The translations under genes were made by a program, and so were the position numbers. From contig MNYV01000135.1 of NCBI GenBank assembly GCA_001873285.1, positions 1 through 24,938 of the forward strand: 24,938 nucleotides of DNA. The letters run 5' to 3'. This stretch comes from Nitrospirae bacterium CG2_30_53_67 (GTDB taxonomy: Bacteria; CG2-30-53-67). Positions 22,642-24,938 of this stretch are shown in pieces. The notes under the pieces are model-generated. The model ran no database searches. It saw only the letters and a program-made list of their open reading frames with translations, and was not told where the DNA came from. How positions within the stretch are numbered: position 1 is the stretch's first letter; every line of letters begins with the position of its first letter.

Positions 22642-23616
22642 ACTGCTTTTTCGCGTTAACTGAAATAAATCGAGATTCTCTTGTTTGCCCTTCATAAGAG
22701 CAAGCGTGAGCGCTCTCTTTGCTAAATCAACAGATGAGGGACAAACATCAACTCCAATAAATCGACGATTCTCACGAATCGCGGCGGTTGCCGATGTCCC
22801 GCTCCCTACGAAGCAATCCAGAACCAAGTCGCCAGGATCAGTGAGCAACCGTATTACCCGTCGCGGCAATTCAAGCGGAAACTTGGCTTCATGATCATCG
22901 TTTGCGCGCACTGAAGGTATATACCATACCCCACGCGAACCCCATGTCGTCCATTCATCGTCTGTTAAGCGATCCTTATCGACCTTTGTATGCCCCGGTT
23001 TCCAAAATATGTATATGTACTCGAACTCGTCAACTGCTCTGTAACTCATGGTGTGCCAGCGAGAATTTTCCCACGCGGCATCTTTGACCCAGGCTCTACG
23101 GTCATATAGATAGAGTCCACAGTCTAAGGCGTACTGTTCGATCATGCCGCCGACGAGCTTGACTCGGGTCTGTGTTTCATACTTCCCACCTCGGATGTTG
23201 TTACCCTTCATTCTCCGGTCGACCGTTTGCTCGCTGCAGCCAAGTATTGCGGCAATTTGCTTACGATTGAAACCCGGATGCCTGGACCATACCTCAAGCA
23301 CCTTCTCACGTGTTATATCGTTCCGTTTTCTGCGCGATATATTTTCAGCCATTATTCTCGGCATATCCGGATCTTTAAAACAAAGTATATCCGCGATATT
23401 GATAGCGAGAAACGCTCCCGGTTTCAGAATAATTGAATGAGCTTCAATCGTGCGACGTAATAGGTTTTTCCAATCAAAAAAGGACATATCACGTTCGTAA
23501 GCTTTTCCAACATGATAGGGGGGCGACCATACACTGAGTGCTACTGTATTAGCATCAATATGTTCAGCAAGATTTCTAGCATCCCCCTCATAAATGTTAT
23601 CGGGTTCATATTTCAT
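22600..23616 (-). CDS. DNA methyltransferase of the SfiI-like system, with internal helix-turn-helix
   Basis: From ATG 23616 (GGTGAGGTG before it) the protein is 338 aa. Motif IV SPPYHVGK is at 31-38, and SAM-binding motif I DCFVGSGTSA is near 267-276, a beta-class arrangement of an N4C/N6A enzyme. Between them, residues 95-140 hold an extra basic segment with a clear helix-turn-helix (KQIAAILGCSEQTVDRRM), which probably serves in target recognition. The frame also opens 23 codons upstream, inside the endonuclease gene. The start lies eight bases after the SfiI-like endonuclease stop, so the two form one R-M unit. The C-terminal 15 residues run into the inverted repeat at 22571-22641. Confidence 0.85.
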   Translation of the reverse strand: MKYEPDNIYEGDARNLAEHIDANTVALSVWSPPYHVGKAYERDMSFFDWKNLLRRTIEAHSIILKPGAFLAINIADILCFKDPDMPRIMAENISRRKRNDITREKVLEVWSRHPGFNRKQIAAILGCSEQTVDRRMKGNNIRGGKYETQTRVKLVGGMIEQYALDCGLYLYDRRAWVKDAAWENSRWHTMSYRAVDEFEYIYIFWKPGHTKVDKDRLTDDEWTTWGSRGVWYIPSVRANDDHEAKFPLELPRRVIRLLTDPGDLVLDCFVGSGTSATAAIRENRRFIGVDVCPSSVDLAKRALTLALMKGKQENLDLFQLTRKSSEAAPNKPIKTDVA

Positions 23617-23623
23617 ACACACC

Positions 23624-24343
23624 TCACCCATCCCATTTGGAGTTAATGGTACGATCTTCTGAATTATACTCAACTGTCTGGACACGCCAGACAGCCTTCA
23701 GTTTAAGGCGATGGAAGCTGAGTCGAACGCGGAACTCTTCTCCACGCGAAGGAGCGTTGCGTCCCGCGATCCATATTGTATCATGGGCATTTGGATTATA
23801 GCGGTCTTGGAGAATGCCACTCGGGATTGCCGCAAGTGTTAGTTGCTTAAGCCTGTAGTTTTCATGCTCGTCTTCATAATGATAATGGGCCAGTAACGTC
23901 GTTGTAATGAATGCTTGCCCACCATGTACGGATACGACCGGCAAATCGCCTCTTTGCTCCACCTCTCGGCCACTTCTTACTTGGCGAATGGCTAACGCCA
24001 ACTGTGACATCTGCATGGTCGCACTACTACTATTTTTCTCGGCCTTGCTATCAACGAAAAGAGCCTGTCGAGCCGAGAACTCCGGCAAGATAATGTATCT
24101 CGCTTTGCGGTAATCAACATTGCCAAGAATCCTTTGCTGAACTTGATAGCCGCCAAGCCGATCCAACATTTCCCTTGTAATATCTTCCGCAATATCTTTT
24201 GGATCATCCGAACTTTGCTTGAAAATGTCGAAAGCGTCATAACCGAAATCAAAGGCGGCAGCATAGAGAGACCTGAGACTCTGTTTCTCGATTGCCTCTA
24301 TCTCATCCGGTGTTAAATTGTTTGGGTCTCGTAGATGTTTCAT
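23624..24343 (-). CDS. SfiI-family type II restriction endonuclease
   Basis: The 239-aa protein aligns by eye along its length with R.SfiI as I remember it: LTPDEIEAIEKQSLRSL near the start, DIAEDITREML, VDYRKARYIILP, QALFVDSKAEK and, near the end, RYNPNAHDTIWIAGRNAPSRGE. VDSKAEK fits the SfiI catalytic VDAKAS region, with Asp and Lys in place. SfiI acts as a tetramer bridging two GGCC-type interrupted sites. This protein is a little shorter than SfiI (about 269 aa), ending soon after VEYNSEDRTINSKW. ATG 24343 is preferred; a GTG at 24364 with AAGGA only three bases away is the alternative. Its methyltransferase follows directly. Confidence 0.85.
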   Translation of the reverse strand: MKHLRDPNNLTPDEIEAIEKQSLRSLYAAAFDFGYDAFDIFKQSSDDPKDIAEDITREMLDRLGGYQVQQRILGNVDYRKARYIILPEFSARQALFVDSKAEKNSSSATMQMSQLALAIRQVRSGREVEQRGDLPVVSVHGGQAFITTTLLAHYHYEDEHENYRLKQLTLAAIPSGILQDRYNPNAHDTIWIAGRNAPSRGEEFRVRLSFHRLKLKAVWRVQTVEYNSEDRTINSKWDG

Positions 24344-24390
24344 TATGAATAAATCTCTTCCCACTCATCCTTCAATTCTTTATATACCTC

Positions 24391-24570
24391 TCATGTCATC
24401 ATCTGCTCGCATTCGGGGCAGAAGCCGTCACAGCCGTCGTCGATGTAAGTGAAGCCGAGCTCGCTATATATTTTGTTAAACTGTTCGGGGTCGGCGGCAT
24501 ATTGCTCAAATTTTCCGACTCTCTCATTGAATTTTGTTCGTAATGCATCTTTGTCGCAATCTTTTCCCAT
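24391..24570 (-). CDS. Small Cys-rich protein, 59 aa
   Basis: ATG 24570 follows AGAAAGGAGTGACAG, a textbook RBS. The product begins MGKDCDKDALRTKFNERVGK and ends DGCDGFCPECEQMMT, with Cys47, Cys51 and Cys54 as half a zinc site; Cys5 may complete it. It is mostly helical and acidic. It has no helix-turn-helix, so it does not look like the usual R-M controller (C protein), although it holds the first position in the R-M operon downstream of a strong promoter. No family is recognised. It could be a phage-antagonist sensor, a controller of another type, or a passenger. Confidence 0.6.
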   Translation of the reverse strand: MGKDCDKDALRTKFNERVGKFEQYAADPEQFNKIYSELGFTYIDDGCDGFCPECEQMMT

Positions 24571-24645
24571 CTGTCACTCCTTTCTGTCCCCACTCATCCT
24601 CATCTGCAAAGTGAGAGAGTTCTTTATCTTTATTCAATGGATTCA

Positions 24646-24674
24646 ATTGAAGCATAAACATGGGAGGTTGTCAA
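24646..24674 (-). promoter_or_regulatory. Strong sigma-70-type promoter of the R-M operon
   Basis: On the minus strand the -35 box is TTGACA (24669-24674), the spacer is 17 bp, an extended -10 TGC precedes TTCAAT (24646-24651), and the start site is near 24639. The leader to the 59-aa gene is about 69 nt. The -10 box lies inside the perfect palindrome TTCAATTGAA (24642-24651), and ATTCAAT is repeated at 24632-24638, so an autorepressing operator is plausible. Confidence 0.65.
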
Positions 24675-24762
24675 CAAGAATTTTACGAAACCCATAAGAA
24701 AATAACTTGAAAAGAAAAACATCGGGTAGGAAGAGGCTCTTAAAAATTCTGAAAGGAATAGA

Positions 24763-24938
24763 CTATACCTCCGGCAGCATGATGTTGATCTGGGCGCCAG
24801 GGAAAGGGGCAAGATTGCGTTCGCGCTCTTTGCCCCAGACCCATTCGGGAATGATGGAGAGCTTTGCTGTTCCCGAACGGATGGAGAGTTTGCCGTTCCA
24901 CTCCTTCACAAACCGCCGCACGCCCGCCAGCCCCTGGC
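24763..24938 (-). CDS. GHKL-type ATPase, C-terminal fragment
   Basis: The frame is open from the right edge to a TAG at 24763-24765, giving about 58 residues. GLAGVRRFVKEWNGKLSIRS, a Ser-Gly-Thr-Ala run, and FPGAQINIMLPEV at the end match the closing part of GHKL/histidine-kinase-type ATPases that pair with STAS-like proteins. The GLAGVRRF stretch looks like the G-box region. The gene body lies outside the window. A 192-bp gap with the R-M promoter separates it from the small Cys-rich gene. The call rests on a short match. Confidence 0.55.
   Translation of the reverse strand, partial: QGLAGVRRFVKEWNGKLSIRSGTAKLSIIPEWVWGKERERNLAPFPGAQINIMLPEV

Noticed and set aside
24399-24593. 64-codon minus-strand ORF overlapping the 59-aa gene
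   Set aside because: The other frame has the ideal RBS and a Cys-rich end; this frame is Ser/Thr-rich shadow sequence.
1-24938. CRISPR array, tRNA or rRNA genes, transposase
   Set aside because: I saw no regularly spaced repeats, no clover-leaf or rRNA signature and no transposase ORF; a tRNAscan or CRISPR search would be needed to exclude them fully.

Overview
The window looks like chromosomal DNA of an anaerobically respiring Gram-negative bacterium. The evidence is 18 CXXCH haem motifs in three cytochromes, an MtrB-type outer-membrane barrel, a Tat-exported molybdoenzyme and an NtrC-type regulator. The sequence fits Nitrospirota or Desulfobacterota-like lineages, but it does not settle the taxon. 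Except for a fragment at the extreme left, all genes are on the minus strand, so biological order runs from right to left.

Region 1 (about 0.1-9.9 kb) is an extracellular-respiration locus. A periplasmic pentahaem cytochrome lies upstream of a 398-bp gap that holds a candidate sigma-54 promoter. Then come a DmsE/MtrA-type decahaem cytochrome, an MtrB/PioB-type porin, a trihaem lipoprotein, a molybdopterin catalytic subunit, a four-cluster ferredoxin subunit, a TorD-like chaperone and a lone receiver-domain protein. The order resembles the dmsEFAB-type systems that move electrons across the outer membrane to a surface reductase. The catalytic subunit, however, has a probable Cys molybdenum ligand, as in the thiosulfate/polysulfide/tetrathionate/arsenate/selenate reductases, not the Ser of DMSO reductase. 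Its substrate is unknown. The end of an mntP-like gene converges from the left.

Region 2 (9.9-14.8 kb) is the likely sensing module: a PhnD-type periplasmic binding protein, a membrane histidine kinase and a sigma-54-dependent response regulator, preceded by a TauE/SafE-type anion permease. The layout resembles the AioXSR/ArxXSR oxyanion-sensing trios. It probably controls Region 1 through the sigma-54 site.

Region 3 (14.7-18.8 kb) holds three tightly packed or overlapping genes: an SNF2/HepA-type helicase-like ATPase with a TPR-like N-terminus, a protein with a C-terminal multi-Cys zinc module, and a STAS-like (DUF4325-type) protein with a winged-helix-like tail. I do not recognise the trio as a named system. 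It is the best candidate here for an undescribed module, possibly defence or signalling. The C-terminal end of a GHKL-type ATPase, a frequent partner of STAS-like proteins, lies at the right edge of the window.

Region 4 (18.8-24.7 kb) is a visibly more AT-rich restriction-modification island. Reading right to left it has: a strong promoter whose -10 box coincides with a 10-bp palindrome; a 59-aa Cys-rich protein; a SfiI-like endonuclease and its adjacent methyltransferase; a possible attC-like inverted repeat; small unknown ORFs; a truncated methyltransferase; an intact N4-cytosine-type methyltransferase; a chimera joining the N-terminal half of a NotI-like endonuclease to a methyltransferase core; and a BamHI-like (ELE) endonuclease with no intact obvious partner. 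Two copies of a methyltransferase segment, sharply split into a 98% and a 79% identical half, point to recombination as the cause of the scrambling.
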